Below are positions 54,259 through 64,000 of a stretch of 64,000 nucleotides of DNA, piece after piece. Below the pieces are notes generated by a model, which saw nothing but the letters and a program-made list of their open reading frames with translations, made no database searches and had not been told where the DNA came from. The translations under genes and the position numbers were made by a program. The DNA comes from Zanthoxylum bungeanum (lineage: Eukaryota > Streptophyta > Magnoliopsida > Sapindales > Rutaceae). The stretch covers positions 186,001 to 250,000 of the forward strand of contig SKCR01006513.1 of assembly GCA_019454045.1 (NCBI GenBank), written 5' to 3'. Numbering within the stretch: the stretch's first letter is position 1; each line of letters opens with the position of its first letter.

Positions 54259-55254
54259 TGTTGACGATCGATTTTCATTCCAGGGGAAATCAGAAAAACT
54301 CACTCCTCGAACAATCCTCCTTCAACTGTGAATTTGTTTACTTGGGGACCAAAGGCAAACTTAGCAAAATATGGAAAACATACAGACAAAACAGAAGGTT
54401 TAACGTGGTTCGGCTGAATGGATCCAACCTATGTCCATGGGCACAGGGGAAAATGAAGCGTTTATAACGTGGTCAGGCTTAACTGACTTACCTATCTCTC
54501 AGGCTCGGCTGACCGAACTCTTACAGGTACGCACTTATACTTAAACTTTTCTCTCTTTTACAAGTTATGCTCTCAAATTAGCTAACCCTTTACAATGAGT
54601 TCTCAACCCTTTTATACTAGGGTAAATTCTACTATTACACCATCCTCGTGACGTCAACCATGTGAATCTACCATCAATGTGAGAGATCTCTTTCTTAATT
54701 GTCCTGTCGAAAGTAGCTTCTGTCATTTGAAATCCCTCTGAACTAAGCTATTATACCATTTGCCACACACTACATCCAGTCTGTAACCTATCATGTCTTA
54801 TGTGATAGCATGTATTAGATGATAAGCAGGTGACTTGATCTGATCACATCAGACCTCTTTGGAAGATGCAAGTTCTTATGTAGCGCTTAAGTCACTTGAA
54901 TTGATCATTGCACTTACACCCGACCCGACCAACTGGGTCGGACAACCGAAACAACTACTAGTCTTCCCTGTCGTGCTACCAGTTCGGGTCAGCTCCGAGG
55001 CCTTCTATTTTTATCTTTTGGACATCTCTCCAGGTTGAGTTATGATCTCTTGAACATGCTTGATTCCTACAAGAGGCTCTGAATGCCGAGTCGCTATAAG
55101 AGTGTGATGCTGGGATGATCTGACCTGAACACATTGGATCCGACCACCTCGAATACAACCACTTCAGGTCTGATAAACTCGGATTCGAGTCTATCTCATT
55201 TTTATCTTTTCTTGGGATTCTGACTTCTTGGGGGCCTAAAAACCACCATCAGTA
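54259..55254 (-). repeat. 5' LTR of the outer gypsy element
   Basis: Plus text TGTTGACGATCG to CCACCATCAGTA. It aligns with 38329-39103 plus 50711-50854, with clear substitutions and one ~80-bp extra block near 54515-54585. Confidence 0.9.
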
Positions 55255-55361
55255 TTATTTTTTTTATATTGGAATACCATCACAATATATTGAAAAAATC
55301 CCCTAAATCCTTTCTAAATTATGTAATGGCAGAATAAAAAAAATATTTTTTCAGAATACAT

Positions 55362-58080
55362 TATTGATGGTTGATTTTCGTCCCATGGGAAAATTGATAA
55401 ACTTACTCGTCAAACAATCCTCCTTCAAGCAGTTAATTTGTTTGGTTTTGTTGGGAACCAAAGGAAAACTTAGCAGGAAAATGGTCAAGCACACAAATGA
55501 TAAACGGTAAATATATCAGTATTTACAGTTCCTTTTACTTAATATTTTGTATAGTTTCTTGATTTTTGTGAATATTTTGGTTTGTTTTGTGTATTTTGTA
55601 TATAAATAAGGTTTTATGACTCACTGGAATCAAATCAAGGTCAAAACAGCGAAAAACAGAGCAAAAAGGGCAAAATTATCATTTTGAGTCGTGACCGCTA
55701 AAGTGTGCCAGACACGTGTTAAAATAGAGAAACTTGCTATCATACGCACTTGCTAACATGCATCGGTAACGTGTCAACATCACATCAATGTCGCTAAAAT
55801 ATGTCGGGCACATGTCCATCCCATGTTACCGACACTACACATCATTGCTAATGTCAGCATCGCGATGCGAAAAGCATTCTGCGTCTCTACTCTGAGCTAA
55901 TAATTCTATCGACCATCACATGTCATCATCTCGTCAAATCAACGACACCTTATGATGCGCAAGTATTTTACGTCGTGATGCTTGGGGCAAAATTTTACCA
56001 ATAAATTGAAGCTGAAATCAGAAGGAAAATTCATACCTTATTCTAGGAATTTCCTTAATAATACTAAGAAGATTGTATCTTGTTTGTTTATTTACAGCTT
56101 TTTGCATTTACTTTTTATTTTACGCAATAGTTCTTTCTTTATTTTACTTTTCAGTCTTTATTTTACTTTTTAGTATGAGGAGGTAACTCCCATCTACTGG
56201 GGTGAAAGTTTAAGCTTTTATTACTAATATTTAGATTAATCTCTCTTAGTTAGAATATATAAACTATTTAAAACCTGAATTAATAGGATACCACCTTTAT
56301 GGTCGGTTGAACTTAGTTAAATTGATTTTAACCTGACTAAACTAGATACCGCCTTTATAGTTGATTGGAATTAATCATAAATTTGACTTAATCAGGATAC
56401 CACCTATATGGTCGGTTGGTAATATCATGCAATGTTTATATATTATAATAAGGGAGATATCTAAATTAGAAATAATAAAAGTGGATCATTTAACCCCATC
56501 ATTTTCTTTTGTGCTTTATTTACTTTTTTAATTTCCAAAGTTTTACTTTATGTCATTTACATTATTTATGTTTTTAATAGTCCTAGATATGTGTTGTAAC
56601 TAATATCATATCTGGGGTTGTGATGAATTCCAATATCACTAGTTTATAAGTGGTAATTTTGTGTCTTGGGTAATATAAAGGTATATTTATTGAGCCTTAA
56701 GTTTAATGCTTCTAGTTAACTGATCATTAAAAAGATTGATCTAGTAAACTTAAAATAAACTTGATGAAGGAATTTTCGGTTTCAGCCGTAGACTCAATAG
56801 CTCTCGATCTCACCTCGGGGCATGGTGACCTTTAGGTAGATTTCTTTACATGATAAATATATACTTGTCGGGTGGGGATAGCAACAATTGGAACTTAATC
56901 TTAATGAATTCAGGTAACTTGGTTAACATAGACATATGATTAATTGAGTTATTTAGGTGTTTACATCTGACCATCGATAGAGGCTTCTGCATAATTTCGT
57001 GTTCCAGGTTAATAAACTGATATATTGCACAAACATGAGATAACCACTTCATCTTTAAAAGATATTGGAAGGATTCACAACCTTAGATAGTTTTATAATA
57101 TTGATTTTTCCTTTAAATTACTTTCGTACTGTTTTATTTACTTGTTTTCAGGAAAAAAAATCACCATCCAATCGTAAATATTTGACTTAATATATTAATA
57201 GCTTAGGTATTAAGTCATCGTGGGATCGATATATTTTATACTACTTGAGCGATACTAGCGCTTGCGTAACGTGTGTGATTACCACCGATCAACAGAATAG
57301 ACAGAAGATTTAACGTGGTTCGGCAGAATAGATTCAACCTATGTCCAAAATAAGTTTTTTATTAGCACATTGGGTTAGACCGACCTGCCTTTCTCTCTCA
57401 CTGAATATTTTTTTTCTCTCGAATACAAGTAGTAATAAGCTTAGAATCAAATTATCCAACTCTTCACAATGAACTCTTAACCTTTTTTTTAATATTAAGG
57501 CAACTTCCAATGTTACACTATCTTCATGATGTCAGCCACATGATCCTGCTAGCACCGCGCAGGCTCTCTTACACAATTGTTTTGGAAACAGTAGCCTCAC
57601 CACATGATACACATATACTCTGTCATCTGAAGTTCATCAAACCATTCCACTTTTAGTAATTACCACATACTACCTGCTAATTGTCAACCCATACTTCAAC
57701 CACTCCCACAAGATAGCGTCTGCTGGAAGATAAACTAGTAACCTACTCCAGTCATATCACCCCTTTTGAAGAGTACAAGTTCCCATACAAGACTTAGATC
57801 ATCTGGACTTGATCATATTTTTACTATCCCGACCCGCCCTACTAGGTCAAGTAACAGAAACAACAGTCATGTCTTGTGTGAGCTACCAGGTTTGGTTGGG
57901 TATGAGGTTTGTACTCTATTCGCTACTCTAAATATATTTACACCTCGGGTTGGGTATCAAGTGTGAACCAATCCCTATCTCTTCACTGGGCCAAATGCCC
58001 CTACTTTTTAGACACGGAAATCCCTTCTATACCATTCTTAATTCGTTAGGGACCCTAGGGCCCAAAAATCACCATCAACA
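55362..58080 (-). repeat. Second LTR of the outer family, split by an Athila-like solo LTR
   Basis: It begins TATTGATGGTTGATTTTCGT and resumes after the insert at ACAGAATAGACAGAAG, then GTGGTTCGGC. It ends ATCACCATCAACA. On its right, minus-strand AATTAGGGGACATA is the polypurine tract, making this the 3' LTR of a second minus-oriented copy. It is quite diverged from the first. Confidence 0.85.
55498..57291 (+). mobile_element. Athila-like gypsy solo LTR
   Basis: It begins TGATAAACGGTAAATATATC and ends ACCACCGATCA. Flanks ACAAA and ACAGA are a target duplication with one change. Features include AGGTCAAAACAGCGAAAAAC near the start, three (ACCACCT/GCCTTTAT)GGTCGGTTG-type units (56290-56430) and a GGGATCGATATATTTTATAC, CTTGAGCGATACTAGCGCTT end. 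All of these are of the Athila LTR style. No coding sequence is attached. Confidence 0.72.
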
Positions 58081-58778
58081 TATGTCCCCTAATTCTTGGT
58101 GTCAACGAGTTGATGAGTTCATTCCAAGAACTATAATAGTGGGGTGGATGCATCCTAGGACTCGGGTCGGTATTTCATCCACTTCTAAATTACAATGTTC
58201 TCGAGTCAGGAAGATATTCATGCCACCCAAAGATGATGTTTCGTGTAATGATAGCCCCATTAATGCCTCTATTAATCCTTTAAATTGTCCATTGGAAGTT
58301 GTAAAATCATCATTACATTCTTAAATGACCATCACGTCACTCTAGGGTTTCACCTACTTCACCCCCATGATGCCACTCATCTCACCTCTGTGGCATGAGC
58401 GCCCAAAACAGACATAATTGGCTAATCATGCGCCAATTGAATGGCTTCCCAATCTCATCCGTTCATTTGAAATTCAACCACTTAGACTAGATTTGTGTTA
58501 CACATGGCGCTGATATGAGTCATTCACCTCGATCCAATGGTCTAAAACAGCCCTAGCTGCCTATTTAAGAAATCACTTTATGCTCATTCTCTTCTTTTGC
58601 AACTCCTTCTCCTTCAAACAAGACAAGAGTTTTTCCCGTGCTCTGTAACTCATAATCTTCAACTGCATATGAAGTTCATCAACATCTTCCTCATCAAACG
58701 AGTAAGTTCTTTACCAAACTCCCTTCTTTTGGTTCATATTTTTCTATATACATGGGCTACTCTGGTTGTTCATACATG
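58081..58778 (-). other. 3' internal fragment of the second outer-family copy
   Basis: It starts at the polypurine tract and has no coding match. A plus-strand TATA-like CCTATTTAAGAAATC at ~58560, followed by CT-rich leader text, is noted but unexplained. Confidence 0.45.
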
Positions 58779-59817
58779 TGTAGGAAACACTTTCCTTGCG
58801 CAGCGAAAACACCTTAGGCACAAGGATCGAACTTGAAAATTTTTCTTCCCTTCCCACTAGATGGCCGAATATGACCAAGAGTACCACTGAAGTTTTGCTA
58901 CTATTTTGAACAAAATTTCAGCCCCAAAAAAGTCTCCTAACAACAGTACAAATACTGGACTATTTTAACACAAATAACGTCTAACTCACACCCAATGCAG
59001 CCCCAAATTGTTGTGAACTGTAGTGATATATTCAGGTCTAATTTTTCAAAAAAATAGCCCCAACATAATCCCAAAAGACCCATATTTTTTTTTATTCATA
59101 ATCATTACGAATTTTAATCTTTCTATTTGTAATAGAAATACTTGAGCGCTCTAACCGTTTAAGTACCGAATCAACCCTTAAAGAAAATACTCATCTACTT
59201 CTCTCAAGAATGAGTGAACTCCATGTTTATGTAAAACGTCCCATGCTACACACCAGACCATGCTCTCAAAGTACGTAGCTATTGGTTGAGAATGCTACAC
59301 CAACCTCATCTTTATAAATCAAAGGACATGGCCTGCCATGCAGGAGTTCGTAGTACACTCAGGATTCAGATCAATCTATATATGACCATCTAATAGATCG
59401 AAATGAATTTCTTTATTTAACGGATATTATAAGAAAGTCATTTCTATTTGGGTCCAGTCCTATATGATCACATCATACAAGGTGTCTCCATTCTCATGTG
59501 TCCATATGGACGATCTCGGATCAAGGTCGCCATATAATTATAGAATGGACCGCAGCTATAGATAAACCACAAATAAAGTATCCATTTTATTTGCTCTCTA
59601 TGGACTATTTTAGATTACCAAATTTAGACTTAAATCCTGTTATGTATGACACTCATATACTAAGTCTGAAGGTACATGTGTAATCTATGATAATCTAGAT
59701 AATTTATAATATGCGAAAATCAAACAAACACTTTGATAAATGAATAATGCATCATTTTGTTTTAAAATATATAAAAACTGTTTACATTACATGAAGCTCT
59801 AGGGCATACATCCCAAT
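58779..59817 (-). repeat. Copia D 3' LTR
   Basis: On the minus strand it starts TATTGGGATGTATGCCC after GTGGGAGAT and ends AAAGTGTTTCCTACA. TGTTGGGATGTATGCCCTAG-type starts are common in plant copia LTRs. Confidence 0.82.
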
Positions 59818-59859
59818 AATCTCCCACTTACACTGGAGCAAGTGGGACACGTCACGTAA

Positions 59860-60085
59860 TCCTAGACCATCTAGGTAACCTTCAAACAATTTAGCCGACA
59901 AGGTCTTTGTAAACGGATCAGATAGGTTTTAGGATGCAATCTTTGTGATAGTAACGTTTCATCTCTACACTATCTCCATGATGAGATGATATTTCCTCTC
60001 TATATTCTTTCCCCTCTTGTGGCTTCTTAGCTCTTTTGAATTTACCACTGCACCACTTTTATCGCAATAAAGTCTGAAGTCCACT
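59860..60085 (-). pseudogene. Copia D RNase H C-terminal fragment
   Basis: The minus strand reads YCDKSGAVVNSKELRSHKRG, KNIERKYHLI and DPFTKTLSAKLFEGYLDGLG with a stop. This matches the D.SGAI.....P..H...KHI...YH.IRE..DP.TK region of copia RNase H. Confidence 0.78.
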
Positions 60086-60099
60086 TGTTTCAGGAGGTC

Positions 60100-60475
60100 T
60101 GTCACCATCCAAATTCATGGATGATCGAGTAGCCTCTAGTGGAGCAGATTGCGGCTCCCTATGCTCAATACTCTCTTTTATAATCTCCGATGGAGCAAGC
60201 TGTGTCTCCCTCTACTCGATATCCTCATTTGTCTCCTTTAGTTCTGCTTTTGGAATTTCATGCACCTTATCTGTGGCTAATTATGCTAGTGTTGGGTCTG
60301 GATTTCTATCAGCACTGGAATTGGAAGACATCTTGGGCTTTTCAATATTTTCTATTGTCTGGTCTTCAAGAAACTCTACATCTTGGCTTCTGATGACCAT
60401 ATTTTCTTTCGGATCTCATAATATGCATCCAAATTCTTCATTTTCATAGCCTACGAATATACATGGAGTCATCCT
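60100..60475 (-). pseudogene. Copia D integrase-RT linker fragment
   Basis: On the minus strand VGYENEEFGC is followed by acidic Ser/Thr-rich text with stops. At ~60110 it jumps directly to the RNase H tail (DGDRPPETSGL, then DFRLYCDKSG). The whole RT is deleted at this joint. Confidence 0.6.
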
Positions 60476-61180
60476 AGTATTACGCTTCTACTTGAGCTCA
60501 TTGGATACATTTACAATGGCTAAACAACCGAATACTCTAAGGTGAGAGTATGAAGGATTCTCACCAGACCACAATTTCTCCGGAATCTTAGAATTCAATA
60601 ATACAAATGGTGATCTGTTGATCATGTAGCATGTGGTATGGACAGCTTCCCTCCAAAATGGTTTTGGCAGCTTAGCCATACTGATCATGTTTCAGACTTT
60701 TTCCATAATGACGCGATTTATTCTTTCAACTACACCATTATATTATGGGGTATGTTGAATAGTTTTCTCATGTCAAATTCCATGTCTCCTACAGTAGGCA
60801 TTGAACTCCTTGGAACTGTACTCGCCTCTATCATCTGTGCGGCACTTCAACTTAAACCCTGTTTCACGCTCCATCATGGCGTGGAACAGCTTGAACTGAT
60901 CAATAACCTGATCCTTTGTCTTCATGAAATACACCCAGACTTTCCGAGAAGCATCATCAATGAAAGTCAGGAAATACTTGTTACCGCCCAGTGAATCAAC
61001 CTCCAAGGGACCACAAACATCAGAATACACTAGACTGAGCAACTTTGATATTCTCTTTGAGGTTAATTTAAACGAGACTCTATGTTACTTACCAAACAAG
61101 TAGTGGTTGTAAGAACCTAGTGCAACATCATTGGTAAACTCCTTCTTGATCAGGGTAGGCAGAGCCCTCTCTCACTTATG
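60476..61180 (-). pseudogene. Copia D integrase pseudogene
   Basis: LIKKEFTNDVALGSYNHYLF precedes the core MLSLVYSDVCGPLEVDSLGG (61042, first Asp), then FLTFIDDASRKVWVYFMKTK and CRTDDRGEYSSKEFNAYCRR (~60810, second Asp). A frameshift precedes MISMAKLPKPFWREAVHTTC (60688), SKIPEKLWSGENPSYSHLRV. The Glu-containing stretch (~60730) is readable in another frame (YNGVVERINR-like). Confidence 0.85.
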
Positions 61181-61479
61181 TGACTGAGTCTTTGGTTCCA
61201 TAGATTTTGAGAAGCCTCTTTCTTAGCTATATTGAGGCTGTCTACATAAATCATCACATGAGTCTTGTATAATGTTCTGCAAGTATGTCATCGAGCTACA
61301 ACTATGGCACCTTTTGTCGTTCTCCATGTGCCATTTCTGAAGTGACTATTATAGCCCTATTTGTCAAGGGCTATCCCCGAGAGTACATTCAGCTGAAGTT
61401 CTAAAACATGCATGACATCAAAGTTAATGTACATACGACATTTGTCCATAACAGAATTTCACTTATTCCTACTAACCCA

Positions 61480-61645
61480 GAGGAACTGATATTTCCCATC
61501 TTCACTGAACCAAAGTCTTCTTCTTTGAATGTTATGAAGAAATATCTATGAGGAGTGACGTGTTAGGATGCTGCATTATCTACCATCCACTCAACATCTT
61601 AGGTTGCGTTGTGAAGGCATATCTCTTCTTGCATGAATCATATCT
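61480..61645 (-). pseudogene. Copia D protease pseudogene
   Basis: VEWMVDNAAS then HVTPHRYFF and DFGSVKMGN follow the copia protease pattern W..DSGAS.H.T, FG.V.MGN, with N replacing the catalytic-box S/G and one stop. Confidence 0.7.
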
Positions 61646-61652
61646 CTACATC

Positions 61653-62150
61653 TCACTGTATAACAACTAGTGTATCTTCTTCATTATTCTTCGGATGGTG
61701 ATTTCCTTGGCCTTGCTCCCGTTGTAGTTTTCGACAATTCTTCTTTAAGTGGCCTTCTATGCCACAATGGTAGCACTTATAAGTAGGCTTCATTCTATCT
61801 GAGGATCCACCCATGTTTGTAAAGTTGTGAAAATTAAATATAGTAATCAAATTTAACAAAAAATGCATATAAAATATGCAGAAAATGAACTGTAAGGTAG
61901 CATCTGGTCCTTGAATCCACCAACTAGCATATGCATCAAATTATTGAGTAAGCCATTTGATGAATCTTGTGGAATAGATGGCAGTACACGCATAGACACC
62001 TTGTTAAAAAAATGACGCAATGAGTGGCAGTCCCTCGATCTGGTCAATGACCCACCTCTTTTGCCTCCCCTACCGCCAGCAGATTGAGACGTCCTATTGC
62101 TTTGGTGGTACGAGGACATAGAATCAGCGGTTAATGTCAAAACTTAATTT
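61653..62150 (-). pseudogene. Copia D gag fragments with zinc knuckle
   Basis: A frame ending at 61653 carries CYHCGIEGHLKKNCRKLQRE, a CX2CX4HX4C knuckle, followed by an acidic tail. The upstream frame, 62140-61853, is a Ser/Gly/Arg-rich stretch with no clear gag match. It may be the gag tail or unrelated. Confidence 0.7.
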
Positions 62151-62290
62151 TTACCACAAATATCAAGAAACCCAAAATTGATTCCTCTAATTTCAAATGA
62201 ATATATACATCCTTATGGGCAATTGGTTCTGATTAAATAAGTAAAACAAACAAACAAATAAAAGGACGGGCAATAAGTAAAGTTGGGCAA

Positions 62291-62760
62291 TTGATTCTCA
62301 AGAAGCCTCATCTCTTTGAGCAGCCGCGAGAACAAATGACGACAGCCCAAATGATTTATGATGTTGTTGGCACTAACTTTTTTAATGATGACTACAATTT
62401 TTTTTTTTTAAAAAATAGGTATAGTTCTCAGATATATTATCTGGAGAAATCCCATAATCCTTCTACAAATAATTTTTATAAGATGCTGAATTCTTTAGAT
62501 GCAGATTTGTGGTTGGGGCGTGAAAAATATTCGCAGCTGTTAGTGGTCATTCGATGTTCGAATGTGAAATTTGTGCAACATGAGTCAAAGAATATCTTTG
62601 ATAATTGGGTAAAATTCATTAGAAAAGTGTTACCAAAAGATAATACGATGGTGGGTAACTTTTACAGTACGAAAAAATTAGTTCATAGCCTTATGGGTGT
62701 ACAGATATATGATGTGTCGAGAAAGTAAAATAACTGGTTAAAATAACTAGTGTCCGCAAT
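62291..62760 (+). pseudogene. CACTA transposase TNP2 N-terminal-side fragment
   Basis: The open frame 62291-62728 contains AQMIYDVVG, then DADLWLGREKYSQLLVVIRC, a KFVQHESKNIFDNWVKFIR-like block and LPKDNTMVGNFYSTKKLVHS. The last matches the LP.DN.LP..FY..KKL...LGL stretch of plant En/Spm TNP2 proteins. The DDE catalytic part that should follow is absent. Confidence 0.72.
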
Positions 62761-62859
62761 CATTGAAGCTGGGATTGATGTTTAAATTGATGCATATTTT
62801 ATTGATTGGTTCCAAATAGACTTAAGTAATGAATTGGATGTACGCATAGGTTAAATGTG

Positions 62860-63235
62860 TGTTACATTGTATGATAATAATTTTCATGTTATTGGATAGA
62901 CATGTGACAACGAACACTCTATCAACAAAATCTACATAAGAGATATAGGAAATGGCCATCTGAGAACGAACAAATATTTTAATGTGTATATCAATAATGG
63001 GTACAAAATTTCACACTGAAACACATGGTTTCGATTAGGCCACGATAAACAGATGAGTTTGTATAAAAAGATCAAGTTACAATGATAATTCATGCGATAG
63101 TCGATTGAAGAAAATTTTAGAGGTGGAGTACTCTGGCTTACCTATTAAAAGAACCACATTATTCAATTATGATTGATATGCTTCAATTAATTGGACGAAG
63201 GTGTTGGGGCGGTTATGAGAACCCTCAGGTCGGAT
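62860..63235 (+). pseudogene. CACTA transposase TNP2 C-terminal fragment (DUF4216-like)
   Basis: With stops, the text reads NGYKFHTETHGFD (~63000), a SGVCIK..SYNDNSCD-like segment (~63055-63100) and VEYSGLPIKRTTLFNYD (~63125-63170). These are the NGY.FHT..., G...KG......D and LEY...PIKR..LF.C.W. motifs of the TNP2 C-terminus. It lies directly after the N-side fragment, so the middle ~2 kb is deleted. Confidence 0.68.
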
Positions 63236-63689
63236 CGATGTCCCGCGCAGTAGAAATGAGTCTAACCCATATATATCAAAGCATGTATATATTTTTATAT
63301 AATTTAATTCAATGCTTTATTCCATTACGAGTGCTTAGGAAAAAAATAGGGTCGAATCAGAGTTCGGAAGCTCAAAAATTTTTTTTTTCTACGTGAGCGT
63401 GCGCGACATAGGTGCTTTAGTGCCCGTGCTCGCTGTGCGCTAAATGTGCACAATAACTATTTTTTTTATTTTCCTTCATTGGCTCTATGGAATTAGAGAG
63501 CTGATGAATTAAGGTTTCGACTCCATTAGTTTCCAACTTTCCTTAAACACTTTCAAACACCCAAAAATTAATTTTAACATCAAAATCAACATCAACACAT
63601 ATTATAGAATAAAATCATATTTTTCAAAATATCAAATATTTTTATAAAAATATAAATTTATTTCAAAATACGTACATGCGTAAATTTTG
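63236..63689. other. Non-coding DNA with no recognised feature
   Basis: AT-rich. A short GC-richer patch (CGTGAGCGTGCGCGACATAGG at ~63392) does not form a gene. I see nothing else. Confidence 0.4.
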
Positions 63690-64000
63690 AATCTAAAATA
63701 CAAACCTAACAAGTGACTCATGAATAATTCTAGATCACTCAAAGGTGTTCAAATGATTCTAGAATAATAGCCATAGTTCCAAGCTATCATCTAAAGTTCC
63801 AAACTCTAATTTGATGTTCTTATCCAACATGAACAATTTTGACCCAATCACAAGCATATTGTGTTTATACTTCTAAAGCATCCATACACAATTTATTAAC
63901 CTAATTTCAACTTCAAGCTATATTAGTATATATCGAATAAAAAAAAAAGCTTATTAGATAATATCAAACTTACATAGTAAGTTTGAACCAAAGATCTAAT
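63690..64000 (-). repeat. Inverted copy of the 15680-16060 dispersed repeat
   Basis: The complement shares AGTTGAAATTAGGTTAATAA, ATTGGGTCAAAATTGTTC, AAATTAGAGTTTGGAACTTT and TTCATGAGTCA with 15680-16060. It is cut by the window end. Confidence 0.75.

Larger units (their letters stand above)
38329..55254 (-). mobile_element. Outer Tat-type Ty3-gypsy element, gag-only, containing two nested insertions
   Basis: In minus orientation the 5' LTR is 55254-54259, the primer site 54256-54240, gag 53640-52652, tandem repeats 52395-51604 and the 3' LTR 50854-38329. The 3' LTR is split by the insertion at 39104-50710. Flanking TTATT (38324-38328 and 55255-55259) is a perfect 5-bp duplication. The internal region is only 3.4 kb and shows no protease, RT, RNase H or integrase. 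It is therefore non-autonomous, like described gag-only TR-GAG elements. Confidence 0.88.
58779..62150 (-). mobile_element. Tork-like Ty1-copia element copia D, minus strand, no 5' LTR and no RT
   Basis: Minus-strand order is gag (62140-61653), protease (~61640-61480), integrase (~61170-60480), linker (60460-60110), RNase H end (60080-59870), polypurine AAGTGGGAGAT, 3' LTR (59817-58779). The 5' LTR is absent, and RT is missing between the linker and RNase H. Confidence 0.82.

Noticed and set aside
58597..58836. 79-codon frame as a gene
   Set aside because: It runs into the copia D LTR and has no recognisable domain.

Overview
This is a plant nuclear window, almost certainly from a eudicot. 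It is AT-rich, has spliced genes with GT-AG introns, and is packed with nested LTR retrotransposons, Helitron, CACTA and hAT-like elements. I cannot name the species. I found no rRNA, tRNA, CRISPR array or bacterial-type operon. The one host gene I can support is a proline-rich extensin-like receptor kinase (PERK) on the minus strand, 22708-36202. It has eight exons whose splice junctions I could join in frame by eye.

Layout. 1-9110: a Ty1-copia element with ~1.96 kb LTRs (copia A; its first LTR is cut by the window edge) and broken gag, integrase, reverse transcriptase and RNase H. It sits in the LTR of a degenerate Ty3-gypsy element, whose pieces continue to ~13.1 kb. 13.4-18.5 kb: a microsatellite, two minus-strand Athila-like LTR/primer-site junctions and an Athila-like gag relic. 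18.5-22.4 kb: a decayed Tork-like copia (copia B) interrupted by a probable solo LTR. 22.7-36.2 kb: the PERK gene. Its 7.2 kb intron 5 holds a complete but decayed copia (copia C, 23786-29809), which itself holds an 886-bp CACTA element. Its 3.9 kb intron 1 holds two Helitrons in opposite orientation and a ~0.7 kb tandem duplication. 36.2-38.3 kb: the PERK promoter and hAT-like MITEs.

38329-55254 is a three-level nest. The outer unit is a minus-strand Tat-type gypsy element carrying only gag. Its 3' LTR was split by a copia A-family LTR (39104-50710). That LTR was in turn split by a ~9.8 kb Ogre/Tat-type gypsy element (40166-49997) that keeps dual RNase H and integrase but has lost gag, protease and most of RT. 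Target-site duplications support all three levels (TTATT, ATAAG, ATAG). Both Tat-clade elements carry tandem repeats between their coding part and the 3' LTR.

55.3-58.8 kb: a second LTR of the outer family, split by an Athila-like solo LTR. 58.8-62.2 kb: a minus-strand Tork-like copia (copia D) lacking reverse transcriptase. 62.3-63.2 kb: ends of a CACTA TNP2 transposase gene. 63.7-64.0 kb: an inverted copy of a repeat also present near 15.7-16.1 kb.

The coding evidence is mostly transposon pseudogenes. The biology worth following is the PERK gene (its acidic repeat, altered glycine loop, 3' frameshift and transposon-loaded introns) and the gag-only, satellite-bearing outer retrotransposon. 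I did not find a convincing new multi-gene system.
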